A stretch of 64,000 nt of DNA from Rachycentron canadum (taxonomy: Eukaryota > Chordata > Actinopteri > Carangiformes > Rachycentridae): the NCBI GenBank assembly GCA_038496675.1, contig CM076669.1:3032834-3096833 (forward strand), read 5' to 3'. Below are positions 46,641 to 61,020 of this stretch, in pieces (the stretch's first letter is position 1; every line of letters begins with the position of its first letter). Under the pieces are notes generated by a model that was not told the DNA's origin, made no database searches, and saw only the letters and a list, made by a program, of their open reading frames with translations. Made by a program: the position numbers and the translations under genes.

Positions 46641-49349
46641 GTGAGAGGAAGAAGATAAACTCTGATCAAGTAAATGTTTGTTATTTTCATATGGAAATCC
46701 CAACAGTACTGATAACAGGCTGCTAAATACATTTGCCTGACTGCATAGCAGCGAATACTGCAGGGAGATGAATAACTTCAAATGTCTGAAAGCAGACAGT
46801 GCAGTAACAGCAATCATTTAGTGGAGTTCATTTACAGCAGTAAAACAAAGGTCACTGACATCCCCATTCGGGACTTCTCATGGATATTAGGCACTATTTA
46901 CTGACGGAGGATAATTTAGTGAGCTAACCCTAAAGGACGGTGGCTGGTGGCTGCGAAGGGACATCCAGAGGTATTTTGTATGTGTGTGAGCACATGAGCT
47001 TTGGCTTGGCAGGAGAAACTGGACAGGTGGATGCTCAGCCAGCCAAAGTCCCATTACTTGCTCAGGGGGCAGCAAGTGTGTGTGTCTGAGTGTGTTTGTG
47101 TGTGCAGGTGCATGCATGTGGTAATTACTTTTTCTCACAGTGTGTGCATGTTTGTGTGTGTGTGTGTGTGTGCAGACAGGGTGATTAGAGATGGGTGGCG
47201 GGTGGAGGGCTTATCAGAAGTTATCTTCCCATCTCATCTCATCATAGGCAGTCTGGCGGATTCCCTCGATGGCTCAACAGCCTGACGCCACGGTGCTGCT
47301 GTCAATCGGGCCGTCAACGCCTGCAGAAATCGATGCCAATCTCCCTCGGTTTCTATTTTTAACTGAAGCTCAGCACCCAGGCCTTTGATAAGGATGCTGG
47401 CTCCTTTTGGCTTTCCTCTTCGCCTCGGATGAGCAGCCCCCCTCTTTCCAACCTCTTTCACCTCCCCTGCTGATGAGAGGTGATAAGAGACAGACGAGAT
47501 GGAGCTAAAAAGCACAGACCTGCCTGACACTCACTGAAAGAGCCTTTCATGTTGGAGAAAATGATGATTGTTAGCACTATCACCCATAGTAATAGCCATA
47601 AAGGTTGTCATACTATTAGTCAAAGACATGATTACATTTTAAATTGTCACTTTACCTTTGGTACATCTGCTACAGGTACCAATAATATACAGGCAGTTTG
47701 ACCATATCATCCTATCATGTATTATATTAATACTTTGAATGCATCAAAGTGCTTGGCCCATGCTCAGAAACTGAGCCTTAAAATGAGCCATCAGGACCTC
47801 TGTAACTTTGTGATGTCAGCTGGGATGTCACAATCCTCAGACACACCCCAAGCCCAGCCCAGCCAAACCCACCACCCAGCTTTGGAGGGTTTAATTTCTC
47901 TGATAATAGAGAATATTTTTATTTGGCCAGTTATAACAGGAGGGATGGCCAGGTGCTGACAGTGATTTCATCCATTCAGCATAAGGGTTTAGTGAGGAAC
48001 AAATAAGAGAATCCAAGGCTGAGACACCAGGTAGCCAAAGTGGAAAACTGCCCCAGGATCGTAGACCTTGAGGGGTAACAAAAATCACAGGTTCATTTTA
48101 TAGTAGTTCACTCTTTGGTGATTTAATTGTCTGCAAATTAGTTAAGCAAATCACACCACTAAATGAACCAAGTCCTAATATTATATATATATATACACAC
48201 ATATATATTGTAAATGGGCACAGTCACATCAAATAGCCACAAATTAACTGACACATGGAGATAAAACAGCAAATTTCAACATTACAATGTCTTAACCTCT
48301 TCAGGTTTCATGTTTTTTGAGATGACTTGTGTGTAGTCAAGGAGTTTCTGTTGGTTATGGTATGGACGCTCCTGTATCTTGATGGTACGACTTTCGGTGC
48401 GATTTTTGTATTGTGTAAAAAAAACAACCACGATGTCAAAGTAACACTCAAAGCTGGCAGATCTCAACCCAAATAAACACCAAGGCTATTGGAGATTTGT
48501 GGACAACACTCTCCAACGCTCTATCTTTAGGAAGAGTAAAGTGTGGGAGACTTGCCCTAAGTATATAAAAGAGCAACAGAGCTGTGGTGGAGGCCCTTTC
48601 TGTTGCCTTTTGCTTTAATTTATCACCCATCTGTATTTGCTGCAGCAAAAGCAGGGTAGTATCAGTACACCCAAGTGTCAGCAACTCAGATGTCTCATTA
48701 TGCACAGAACAAGACAAAATGCTCTCACCACCACCTGACTACTGTTTTTCTCATCCCACACCTCCTGTGTGTACTTGTGCTTGTACTTGTACTTGTGTGG
48801 GTCCTGTAGATGGGATGGGATCACCTCTCCTCTACAGACTCGATGGTGCTTTGTCACTGCTCAGTGTACATTACAAGAGGAATGCCTGGAAAATTAATTC
48901 CCCCCCATGAGTTTGACTTCAGATGTTGCACATTAATAATCGCTACTGCCCTGTGAGCTTCTACGTCGGCAGGAAATGTGCGCTGGCAGGAGTGAAGTTG
49001 TGCTGGGAGTTGTTGCAAACGTGTCACAGATTAATCGTGTTTGACACCATGGTGATGCCGAGGAGTGAAAAGTGTTTTGTTTTCAGAAAGAATACTTTGA
49101 AATTCAGAGCTTTCGTTGGAGGATGTCATTGCTTTGATGATATTTTCTTCTAAAGCCTTCCTCTGCACCTCTGTCAGGAGTCATCTTGCTAATTTGACTA
49201 TAACTTACAATTATGCCAAGATCTGTTTCATGGTTTTGAGAACAACAAAAAACGACATGCACTTAATTAGTGCAAGTCATGTTCGATGTTTTCACAGCCT
49301 CTCTGTATCTCTGACTTTGATACAGACACAGCAGCGGCAGTGAGTGGGC
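46641..49349. other. Noncoding; TG repeats and a GC-richer block
   Basis: TG/CA islands at 47077-47172, a GC-richer non-repetitive block at about 47230-47500, (TA)n at about 48182-48194 and short (TTGTAC) repeats at 48775-48797. Frames here have no recognisable domain. Confidence 0.45.
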
Positions 49350-49510
49350 AGGGCAGCCTGCTGGTTTGACAGAGCCTTATGTAACTGAGAGGTCACAGGT
49401 TTGACCCTCATGACTCTCAGTGTTCATCAACAGCTGTGTGTTTTGGCTCTGTGCCCTTGAGGAAAGTAACCCTAACTCTTCTGAAGTAATCCTGCAGTGG
49501 AGCACCAGCC
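49350..49510 (+). repeat. Possible tRNA-derived SINE remnant
   Basis: 'gaggtcacaggtttgaccct' is B-box-like (GGTTTGACCC), and it is followed by 'tgtgcccttgaggaaagtaa' and 'ccctaactc', a common tail phrase of fish SINEs. It is degenerate, and the family is uncertain. Confidence 0.45.
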
Positions 49511-52500
49511 TCATATCTGAAACATAACAAATACTCATCTGTTTTTAGTGCAAAACAAGAGTAAATTGATCTCAAAGCCATGGCTATCATCACTATTTAC
49601 TGCATTTTGGGAAATATCTTTTGTTGTAGTTCTTTCTGTGTGTCTATTTTGCTCTAAAGTCGTTGGCAGAACTTGATTCAAACATTTTCCCTCTAATTGG
49701 GTGTTTTTGTGGATGCTGGATTAATCAGCCGCAGGGTATTTAATGTTGTTTGGGCAGCTGAGAGGTAATACAGCCAAGCCATTAACATATCATTAAAGAG
49801 TCCTAAGCACTGTAATTGCAGCCAGAACGCTGACGCTACACTCTCATTAAGTGGACTCTGAGAGGAGACGTCTTGTTGTGATGGGCGTTAGTGAGATGTT
49901 GAGAGAAATATGTATAACTCAGCACACTGTTGTCACGATGGGACATCCATAGGTCACACTCTGAACAGAGATCCTTTCCAAAAATGCCAGGTAGGCAACT
50001 GAACTTTCATCATTTCGAATCTGCAAAACAAGAGGTCAAGCTGCTGGCCACCTTAAGCTTTTTGCCATGCTAGCAACAGCATGGCGCTGCAGATTGATGC
50101 CGGTCAGACGGTCCAGTTGGAAATGTACAGCCTGCTGGCACGGCTGCAACTCCTAGTGTTATTACTATGTTTTCTTCACATGTCACCAATGTGGAGGTTT
50201 CATTTTGAAATGGAGCTGTTTATCTGCAGACGTTGCAGATACGGACAAACTGCAACACTTGCTGGTTTCATGAAACACAACAACCTGGCAAGTCTGTCTG
50301 AGAGCTAGAGTAAGCCTCCCTCGCTGAGTTCACCTATTAAATCCACCAAGCTCATGGGCAGAGATGTAAATGAACATGAGGAGACAAGTTAAATGTGGAT
50401 TTAAAGCTAATCAAACAAAGGATTTATGCAGAACAATATTTATTTTTATATTAGGATGGATTAAATTTTTCATCTCTTTTATCTGGAGGCTAAACTTTCT
50501 GACAAATATGTCATATTTTGTCCTTGTGCATAAAACTTTTTTTAAATTTTAAAAAGCTGTACACTGACGTTGACTCATCGTCTGTATCTATACTTTGCAG
50601 GACTCATCTGTGTCAATATTTGACAGACTTTCTGGTTTAATTACAGATTCCCTTTTGTGCACTTGCCCAAATTTCAGGGATTATCCAATTACCGCTTGCG
50701 TGCTGACAAACAAGGGGGCCTCTTTGCCTTTCACTAATTGGGATGAGGAGTGGTGCCAGTGCTCAAAAGAGAAACCCATCACTGAGAATTATTGAATAGA
50801 GAAGAAGTTGGAAAAAAAAAAAGGATGTGTGGTCTGCCTTCGGCTGCTTGTGGATTTCCTCAGATTTCATCAGAAAAAAAGATGGCTGAGGCGATTCCCC
50901 CAGACAACAGCCAGCTGCTGTGTGTAGGCGAGCTTTGCTGCCCAAAATCTCTGAGAAAAGAAAAGTAAAGGACTCACGCCGTGCCTCTGCAATTCATCCT
51001 CTGCATCGGAGTTACCATACATAAACAATGCCTCAGCTCGCCTGCTGTTAAGACAACTTTGTGGGAGAACATGGTGCAACAAGAATGACATCTTTATTTT
51101 TTAATGAGTCAGTTTGCAATTATGGTGCCATGTATGCAATTTCATGGCCGATAGCAGATTTACAAGTACACTTAACAATATGAGCAATAATGAGAATGAT
51201 AGGCAGTTTCAATTGGACTGATTATTATTATTATTATTTTTATTAGGTATTTCAGCACCTTTTGTGGAATATAACAGACCAGTTACTATCTACCAAGCAG
51301 TGTTTACAGTCAAAATTTACTGTCACTAATAATTTATCATGTTTTTACTGCTCTGCTCCCATTCACTCACTGTTTGTGCTACTTATTTAGTTACATGTTG
51401 CGCACATAAACCAGTTTGTATCACATCCAGTGAGAGATCCGAGTTAAACAACCCGACTTACAAGAGGAGACCTCTTGTAAAATTGGAAACTGGAGACTTT
51501 GTATATGTGGGCGTGCGTGTTTTCTGTGTGTACATTTGGGCGGTGCATTTGTGTGCCATTTGAAAAACAACAACAAAAGAGTTTGACAGACAAATGAAAC
51601 AAGAGATATGCAGCAGGTTGAACAGGCAGTCATTCATAATTTATTGAGCAGCACTGACGTTACAACAGGGAACAAATGAAGCACAGAACACAAAAGAGCA
51701 TTATTTATTACAAGAAAATCAAAGTGTGGCCTGAGGGGGGTGGAATACAGTAGCTCAACACTCATACATTAAACCTACTGTACACAAACACAGCACAATG
51801 CAGCTGTCAGATGAAAATCCCATTACTCCAGTCCTGATGATTTTCATGTATCTACCTGAACTGGAAGATTGTGTGACATTGTATAACTTGATCATAACCA
51901 GAAGACTCCTGAAAGCTGTGTTTGGCATAATTTAACGCAACAAAAAAGAGAATGTGTCGTCTTATTTCATTAAACTTTTTGACATTCAGGAAATGTGAGG
52001 TTTGCAGCCCAAACGGATCATCATCAGGGAACACAGGAAAAGGGGCACATGCCCTTAGGTGAACCTGAGCGTGGCAGCAATAGTTTCAAAAACAAAAACT
52101 TCCCCTTCAGATGCCTGTGCTGTTTTAAATAATTCAGACTCTTTCCCATAGATGCCATGGTGGTTGATTCCCACCTTTAGATTCCCATGGACCCCTGCTG
52201 GTCCAGGATTGAATCCTCTCTCAGCCTCCACTTATACGTCTCCCCTGCTCTACTATTCTTTCAGACCTCCCCATCTCTCTATAAAGATGGAAAAAAATAT
52301 GGAGTGGGAACCTGAAAAATAAATGAAATTGATATGCAAGCAAAAGAAACCTTCCATCCCACCCACTGAATATTAGATCATAACAACTTACAGTCTTGAA
52401 TAAATCATTAAACCTCAGCAGACCATATCTATTCCAATTTCATCTTGAATAATTATCCACCTCATATCGGCAGAGAAAAGTAATGTCACACAGTTACAAG

Positions 52501-53064
52501 CACGTGTCAAGTTCTAGTAATAGCCAGGGATTACTAACTCAGGTTTTTGTTTCAGACAACAACCCATTTAGGCTTTATTCAGATTGTGTTCAGGAGGGGA
52601 GAGTGAGCTCATTTACTAGCAAATACAAACAGAAGGTTGACATTTAAACCCAAACCCCATCGCACCCAACTGGACCCAACAGGAACAGGATGATTTGAAT
52701 TTCTTGCTTAATTGGTTGACACTCAGTTCAGTTTAGGCAGAGAGTTACTGCTGATAAATACCATTGTTAGCCATTTTGAGCTGGCCAAAATGTCTTGGAT
52801 CTCATTTGCGAGTGGACAGGAGTTTAAGGGGGTTTGCACTGAGTTACATTTTCCCAGCTGCTGCTTAAAGATTTAAAATGGCAGAGCAACTCAACAGGAA
52901 GAGAAGCCTTACAAAGAGCATATGTAAAATGAATGTCCAAAAAAAAAAAAAAAACAAGACTGCATGCGAATTTTTCACATAAAAACTGCTGAATAAACAA
53001 AAAATTGGAATTCATCTCCGCCCTGTAAAACCTGTGTATCTGCAACTGACTGATTTTTATTTTT
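49511..53064. other. Noncoding, largely unique sequence
   Basis: No exon recognised. 49690-49870 and 50630-50760 are non-repetitive with TAAT-type motifs (for example GGATTAATC). An ATT repeat is at 51226-51242 and an A-run at about 52939-52954. Confidence 0.45.
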
Positions 53065-53525
53065 TCGCCATGCTAGAAGCACAGCTATTGGCACAGCAAT
53101 GGGTGGTCAGTCCAGCACTTTGCTCCAGGCCGAAATATCTCAACAACTAGTGGATGTACTGCCATGATATCTGGCACACACATTCGTGGCTCTGAGGCAC
53201 TAAATCCTTTTTATGACTGAACCATTGACATCCTTCTCCCACCACATGATCTCCAAATAATTAACCCCTTCCTTCCCCATCAATATCTTGCTCACTGTTT
53301 AAATGAAGCTTGCACATGAACCCATTGGCCTATATCGTTATCAATCAATACATCGATCGACCCGGTCCTTATGAACAAAAGGACCTGTCACACTTGCATG
53401 TTGTTATCGCCATCAATGCAACATTTGAGCACAAGACTTTGAATGTACTTTGTATTTATTGGTGCTTAGCAAATGTTAGCATGCTAACACGCTACACTAT
53501 GACATGACAGCACACATCACCATGT
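53065..53525 (+). repeat. Dispersed percomorph repeat B, partial copy
   Basis: The phrases 'aaatatctcaacaactagtg', 'gtacttgtttagcaaat'-like sequence and 'gcaaatgttagcatgctaac' mark a third copy in plus orientation. The central part (about 53230-53430) is diverged or replaced. Confidence 0.55.
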
Positions 53526-54479
53526 TAGCTCTATTACTCTACCGGCACGTCTTTTTCCACTGGAGATACTACCTTCTCAACGTGACATTGTTGCTATGGC
53601 ACATGACGCCATTGTGACATCATCTTCAATGCATAACAGGCTACAGTTAGTGGTACATTGTTGCCCGGCTCTTTAAAAATGGCAGGTTTGTTCAGTGTGT
53701 ACACTTTTGGTCATGGCAGGGGTGATAACAAAAAAGTAGCAGGTTTTAGGTGCAAATCACAACTTTTGACTTCATACAGAACACCAAAAAAGAGTCAAAT
53801 TGAGCCGCAGCCATGCGAAAGAAAAAGGTGATTAGGGTTGTTAAATAAAAGGGTTGAGAAATTTTTGAAAAGTGAGTTGAAAAAAGTAGCTTCTTTGTTC
53901 TTATGAAAAATCGTGCTTTTCACAGCAGCAGTGACAACATAAGACACTTTTAACATTTCACATATTATCTGCTCAAATTGTGAATTGTCCTTGACAATTC
54001 GGTATTAGTTAGTATTAGGGACAGGTCAGATTAAACAGTATCTTTCACCAGGTTTCTGTTCTCACCACAGGTTCAAAGGAGAATAGACTCTGTACATTAT
54101 TAAACACCATTGACGACCTACCTCTGCAAGTTGTTTCACTTCAGTTGTGGCATCCTTTCCTCATGATCTCTATTTTGAGAAGTTTCCAGCTCCAGTTTTG
54201 TACAATGACCCCGGGACAGAGGACTGCAGGAATCAGTTAGAAATTCAGGGCACATGCAGCCAGTGTGCAGGTGGGAAAAGTAGGTCTGTTAACAACTAAA
54301 GATTTGGTCAGATTGCTTTGTTCAGATTTCCTGTACATTATGTCCAATTGTCCTGCAACCAGCTGTTAAATTAAGTTTATCTGCTCTAAAATAACCTGGA
54401 ACCGTAACCACTGTGCAGTGATTACTCCGTACTATTTTATTTTTACTGTGCGCATATTCTTGATAATGGGTAGGACACT
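53526..54479. other. Noncoding, nothing recognised
   Basis: No repeat or exon-like structure that I can name. Confidence 0.4.
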
Positions 54480-55620
54480 GATGTGAACGTGGCAGCTGTC
54501 ATATCCACAGGAAGCTCACTGCGTGTGTTGGCCAGCGCGTTGAGCACTCACCGCGTGTTTAGTGGCTTCTACTCCTACATGAACCCATCTACCATCACGT
54601 AGGAATAAAAAGCCATAAGACACAACAGCAATCTCACAGGAGGGAGGAGAAAGGAGGAGGAAGGAGGAAGGAATATTAACAGAGGACTCCACGTTGCCAA
54701 AAAAAAAAAAAGAGAGAGAGAGAGAGAGGAGGGGGTGTGCTGTCAGCTAGAGGGCTGAGGAGGAAAAGTGTGGAGAGTGAGCCCCGTGAGGGCAGGGAAA
54801 TGGGGATAGCACGGTTGAGGAGAAAAAGTGGATTTTAGAGAGGAAGGGAACAAGGGAAGAGGAGAGAGAAGGAGCTGATTTCACAGTCATTCACAAGGCA
54901 GAGGTAACCCACAGGTGATACAAGTATTTACAAATCCACGCTCTCTGTTTGACTAACTCTCTGTTTGATTATGAGCTTCTGTGCAGCAGATGAATATGTA
55001 TTGCAGCCATTACTAGACTCTGAAATTCCTCTGTGTGTAAACCATGTTTGATATGCTTGAAGCAAACTGCTCTGATGAACCTAACCAAACTCCATCTGCT
55101 CTCTTTCCATATACACACATCTTCTTAGTCTTTTTGGCAGCTGCACATATTTTAACATGTAGTTTAAGGCAAATACAAGTGCGTGATTCTTCAGATGTTA
55201 CACAAATAAATATCTATTCCTTAAAACTAGACGTGCTCCAACTAATATCCACTTTATAGTCTCTGTTCGCAGCTCTCCTGCGGTAGGAAGCCAGTCACGC
55301 CTGTGTGTAAACGAGGTTACAGTACGAGTGCATGCACGCACAAGTCAGGCACGTCCAGATAAATATGTATGACTCCACCGCGGTAGGTTTCCTGCTTTGT
55401 ATGCTAATGATCTTATACAAGTTTAATAATGCAACTATGGTGCACTGAGGGTGGGGAGGTGGAGGAGGAGAAGGAGGAGGAGGAGGAGGAGGTGGCAGTG
55501 GTGTTGGTGGTGGTGGGGGATGACACAGAAGAACGGACCTGCGCAGCCTCGCAAATTCTCTGTTAGGCCTCGTGAGACGAGGCTTGAGCAGTGAGGTAAC
55601 AGATTACATTTAATCTTACT
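54480..55620. promoter_or_regulatory. CpG-enriched, purine-rich block; possible alternative promoter or enhancer
   Basis: Relative to the AT-rich flanks this block has more CpG (around 54525-54560, 55260-55400 and 55530-55600), a GA-rich segment at 54640-54880, and a donor-like CAGAG|GTAACC at about 54905. It also has a (GGA)n/(GGT)n patch at 55454-55517. It might be an internal promoter of the plus-strand gene. Evidence is only compositional. Confidence 0.25.
55454..55517 (+). repeat. (GGA)n/(GGT)n trinucleotide patch
   Basis: Imperfect GGA units followed by GGT units on the plus strand. G-rich and potentially able to form G-quadruplexes. Confidence 0.8.
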
Positions 55621-58600
55621 AATTAGACTGAAACAGGCTGGATTTCCATACGCTCAGTTTCATGAGCGTAAAGGTTGCAGCTTGATAAAATAGGCCATTA
55701 CATTATGAATTCAACTGGAGATGCACACGGGTGAATACATTGTTATTATTTTCAATTATTAACCTACAAATAAGAATTCAGTGTGTAATGAAGTGATTCC
55801 TATTTTATGTATTTCAAAAGATTTTATAAACAAAAACCACAGTCCACTAACAAAACTATGGCATGAAAACAGAGTGATTCAGTGCAGGTACATAATTTTA
55901 AAGTGGAGTCTTCAAGTACTATTGAATGTATGACTTTTACTTGAATATTTCTACATTCTGATACAGGTGCTGTTACTCAAGTAAAGGATTTGAATGCTCC
56001 TTCCACTACTGCATTGTATTAGCTATTACAATTTTATTGGTATTGTAAACTGCTAATTATTGCGGTTTGAGAAAAGTATTCTTTTGTGAACCTGGTGAAA
56101 CTGACTTAAAGAGGAAAATGTCGGAGGAGATTTTAGTGAATAATCAGACGTTTGATGAGCAAGGACGCATGTTCATGTGCATGATTTATGAAAATGTGTT
56201 ATCTGAAACAAATCCTGGTGCCAGAGGAAGGTGGATGCCCATGTTCAGGTTGCTGGTGTCATAGGTCTCTGCGTCAACTCCTGAAGGACCCTGCGACAAA
56301 CACAGAAGAGAGCAGAGAGAAGACGTGAGATGTAAGAATAAGACTTCAACCTGTGGAGAGGAATCCTTATTACTCCACTGCTGCTGTTTGCTGTATTTAA
56401 TGAGTCAATCTTTATGGCTTCATTATTGAATTGAAGGTCATTATCTTTTGTTTGCCGAGTATCTCCAATAGCAATCACACGCTGGAGGAAATGTCTGAGT
56501 GGTGTGTATAGTTTCAGCTGTCAATCTTAAAAAAGTTTCCTTCTTCCTGAGACACTGTGAAGTCTTGAAGAGCTCCTACTTTTACAGACATACACACATG
56601 CACACACAACCTGCAGCCTCAAACAGCCATTAACAAACCAATTATGTCCCTTGTTGAGCAGCAGCTACTTCTTGATGACTTGTGTGGTTTACAGAAAGTT
56701 AATTGTGAGCGCACTCAGACATTCCTGCACCTGCTGATGACTCCATTGAGGTGAAAATTGTTGACAGTAGGTGAATTCAGCATTAAAACCATGAAGAATA
56801 GAGTTAAAATACTCCATGTGCTGCCAGTGCGAATACTGTACCTACACATTTTGGAGACAGGACCAACCCTCCTCATGGACAATAAAAAAGCTTATAGCTT
56901 TTAATTTATCATCTAAAAGGGTCTGAAAATTGTTTGGGATAACACTCCACACAATGAGCTGTGACATCTTCATTGAAAAATGATTGATTGGGCTGCCAGG
57001 GAGAGAGGCTGTTTGAGAGACAGATCACTCAAACAGTCAAGCTGTAAAAGCCCAGTAATATGATGAATGGTCTATTTACCCAACAGATGAGGAGAGACTT
57101 GCATAAAGATTAAACGTGCGGTTTTGGTCGTGTCCTGGTCACAGAATAGATAGAAATTTGAATGATATGTCTGTGTTCTCTGTCAGGGAGCAAGCTGGAA
57201 ATGAATTTAAGCTCGCCTACCAGTAATGCGGCTTGGCTCATTTATCAGCTTTGATTGTCTTGCAGCAGGAAACAAAAATGGGTTTTATCGATTATGAGGA
57301 CACCTGTGTGGGTTCCCACCAGCACAAAACCCACCAACACAGAACAAAGAGGGTCTGAAAGATCATGAAGAAAGTGTAGATATTTCTACTTCCAACTAAC
57401 TTATTTCAAAGGAAGTTTGAGGCACATTATCTTTATGGCAAAACCATTATTAGTTAGAAATGAGTCTCCTTCACTGGGGGCCCTTGTGTCTACAGTATAC
57501 TCATGTATCATAAATGGACCATGTAACACTTATAACGTGTACAAACTGTATCTAAAGTCAACCCACTAATCACTTAACCAAACAATGTCTCTGTGGACCG
57601 AGAGCGTGTGTTGATAGAGTGACCCAATTTTTTACACATAGCATCTATAATTGATGTGCAATAGATGTAGCAGCCGCAGATCTGATAAGGGCTTGGCTCT
57701 GATGGATCTCCAGATAGGCTTTCGTGGGGGGGAACAGATGTAGAGTCGTGCATCAGAGAGGGATGGGGTTGCCTGTGATCGTTTCCACCCTGCAGCGAAC
57801 AAAATAGCCCTCATATATCCCTGTAATCTGCATTAGCGCCGGAGCACAAGCCAGGAGACAGCACAGAGGGGGATGAGTAATGGGGCTACCGCTGATTTGG
57901 CAGCCCTATATTACACCTCAAAACTGAGGCATGCCCAACTGGCGAGAATATGAAATGAGGATGTCACAAATGAACATCATCCCCCGAACACAGTATTTAT
58001 CAGCCTGTACTACACCCAAAACATGATTTTAGTAAGCTGCAGACTGTTTTTGCTGTTTTTAATGCGTTTCCAGTGTCTTCAGGTACATTTATGTGAAATA
58101 GTAGAGCTTTCAGTGGAGAACAGAAACTACCTACGTACTGTACTGCGGCATCTCAATTTTAAAAATTTAGGTTTAACATTAACATTAACTTTATACTAGC
58201 TAGTGGTTACCAGCTATATTCGGCTGGAGATGTTTTACAAAAGTAGCAGTCTGGTTTCAGATGTGTAAGAGAGAGTGTGGACAACATGTCCAACAAATTA
58301 AACACCTCTGAGACAACAGAGAGAAATGTTTTCTGATCTAATGCCACTCTCAGCAGCAGGACATGTGGCAGTTTTGGTGATGTTGAGGTTGGTTAAATTT
58401 GGGGAACATAATCATTTGCAAGGACAACACTTTTGGTTAAATGCCAGTTAACAAACACAGTCTCCCATGTTGCAGTCTGATCAGCACCAGCCTCCTCCCT
58501 ACATGGACTTTGTCGCTCCATAATAACATCACCCAACTTTCTTGTGTTCATTTCTATGACCAAAAGTGACTCGTGGGCTTTGTCACTCAAATGTAAAACA

Positions 58601-61020
58601 TACCATTTTAGGGCAGTTGATGAAAAGCCTGATGGTGTTGTTTCTGGAGGGAGGACAGCCCAATGCTTTCCCCTCTGAATTTGATGGTTTAACATGCAAA
58701 AAATATGAATTAATCATTTTGTGCATTTACCTTGTTGCCTTTTGGTGGAAGCCCAAACCCTACATTGAGAATGACTGGTCTACACTAAATAACTTTATAT
58801 AAAGTAGTTAAAACTGTCTCCACCTTGAGCAGTGCATTATCAGTCAAAGAGGCTAAACAAGTGCTTTCAGGGAATAACACTTCTGTACTGTAGCAGGGTT
58901 TTAAATTTAGGACATTTAATTGTGTATTGAGTGTATTTTGCTATTGTACTTTAATAAAGGATCTGAGCACTTCCACCACCCCTGGCTCCTCTTGACTGGC
59001 ACATTTCAGTTCACTTTCTATTTCTGCCCAGAACTCAGTAGGTTGTGAGATGAGTAATGGCCAAACATTGTTTTTGGCATCTTCTGTCTGTATTGCAACC
59101 AGAAAGAAACCCCCGAGCCACAAGCAACTCTTTGACTGGCGAGAGCACGAACATCAGCCCTGAGCCAGGGCAAGAAACTAATGTGTCTGTCCAGCAACCA
59201 CAGTGGATTGTTCATCCCGAAAAAAAAAAAAACACAACACATCCAAAGTAAACTGTATTACACCACAGACCCAGAGGGGAGAAGCAATTAGTTACATCTA
59301 CTCTGTGTCTCTCTAACTTTTTACTCCTACTTCTGAATCAGCCTTAACTGAAGAAAAATAAGCAGTGAAGTTATTTTCAACTGCACATTTTAAATTACAA
59401 GAATAAATTTTGCAAGACAAGAGCTGTAACCCAAATAGCAGAAATCTTTTCATCTCATCTCTCAACACGGCTAAATCCTAAGAAGTGAAGATATAAAATG
59501 AGAGCATAACAAACAGCATCCCCAACACAGCGCCTGGCATTAAACTCTTGTAATGGCTTGTAACAGGATATGCTTATACTTGCTATCTGAAATTAAAGCG
59601 TAGATATTACTTCCCTTGAGGCCAATCAAGTAGTTATGTGCATATTCTACTGGGACATTAATGTACTCCTATGAATCATGTGTTTGTGTGGATCACTGTT
59701 TGTTGTTCCTCCATATTTGTATGTGAAAGTTGTTTAATACTCTCTCATAATTCATGGTTTCCTGCATTAATAGACTGATTCTGGTGCACTCTTGTTTCTA
59801 TTTACAATTAAAATATCTCATAAACAAAACACACAGCTCAGGGAAAGAGTACAGTGTCCACACTCGGCTAATGTGGTTATTTTTACTCCACTTTGAATAG
59901 AGATTCAATTATCAGTCAGAGATAGATAGCATGCCGCAGCATAACAAACGCTGCAAAAACTTTTACTTCTTCATCTGATAAAACCCAAATCATTTAATCA
60001 TCACTGGTGCCTGAAAACATCAGCATATGGTCGCATTAAATCTACATCACGGGAATGGTGTGAAGCAAGAGCGTCATGTACTTTAACCCATCATTTTTCT
60101 CTTCAGCCTTCACAGGACACGTATGCATCCTGCTGCTGGTGCATGGCTTTTAATTATTATCTGGGCGACAAATCAGCAAAATGGAAATAGAGAAAAGCTG
60201 CAAAATAAGAGTCCAAACACCGACACCAGAAGTGAAACCTCGGATAATGAGCCCATGAGGATGAATAGGAGCAAGACTGTGTCCATTTAAAGCAAATCCT
60301 TTATTGTGCCTTTGATGTTTCAAGGACTTTTATTAGACAACCTGCTTCTACAACAGCAAAGTCTTTGAGTCTTTTGGGGCTCTGTTGAACTTTATATGTG
60401 CAACATATACCAGCCACAAGTCCTGGTGTCATTAAAAGACCACAGAATTTTCATTACTTCATTCTTAAAGTGTGCATGTTTGAAATTTGCTCCCCAGTAA
60501 CCTTTACACTTCGACTGATATGCCTCCATGTTTCTGCCGCTGCTGTTTTTCCACTGCAGGGGTATTAGAAGATTGCTTTTCCCCATTTCTCGTGTCTGTA
60601 TGATAAAAAAAAAAAAAAAAGCTTGTGGAGGCATTTTGCACGCGAGTAGAAGATTAACTCCAGGCTCCATGTTCAAGTGCAACATCTGACTGAAGGTGCC
60701 GTCAACTGCACTGGATTTTTGGGTTTTCTGTTCATTTGTTGCACCACTTTGCATGGTGCATGATGCTTTGCCTTTACTTCAAAGTGTTTGTTAGTGCCAG
60801 CATTAACTGCTAATTGGACTGAGCTGTTATTGCTTATTGGATAAATGTGGATGGTGTTGCACTGATGTAAGTAACACTAGTTTTTAATTGCTAAGTGCTA
60901 CACTAGTTTTAGCTCAGGTTCAGTCCCCTTTCTACATCACTGTAGAGAAAGGATGTTTATGTAGAGCAGCTAAATGAAGAAATTACTAATAGTCTAAAAA
61001 TCAAAACCATCCTCCCAAGT
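55621..61020. other. Noncoding, mostly unique AT-rich sequence
   Basis: No exon recognised. An A-run is at about 60604-60620. Short frames (for example 56067-56264, 58393-58695, 60392-60754) lack domains and splice context. Confidence 0.45.
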
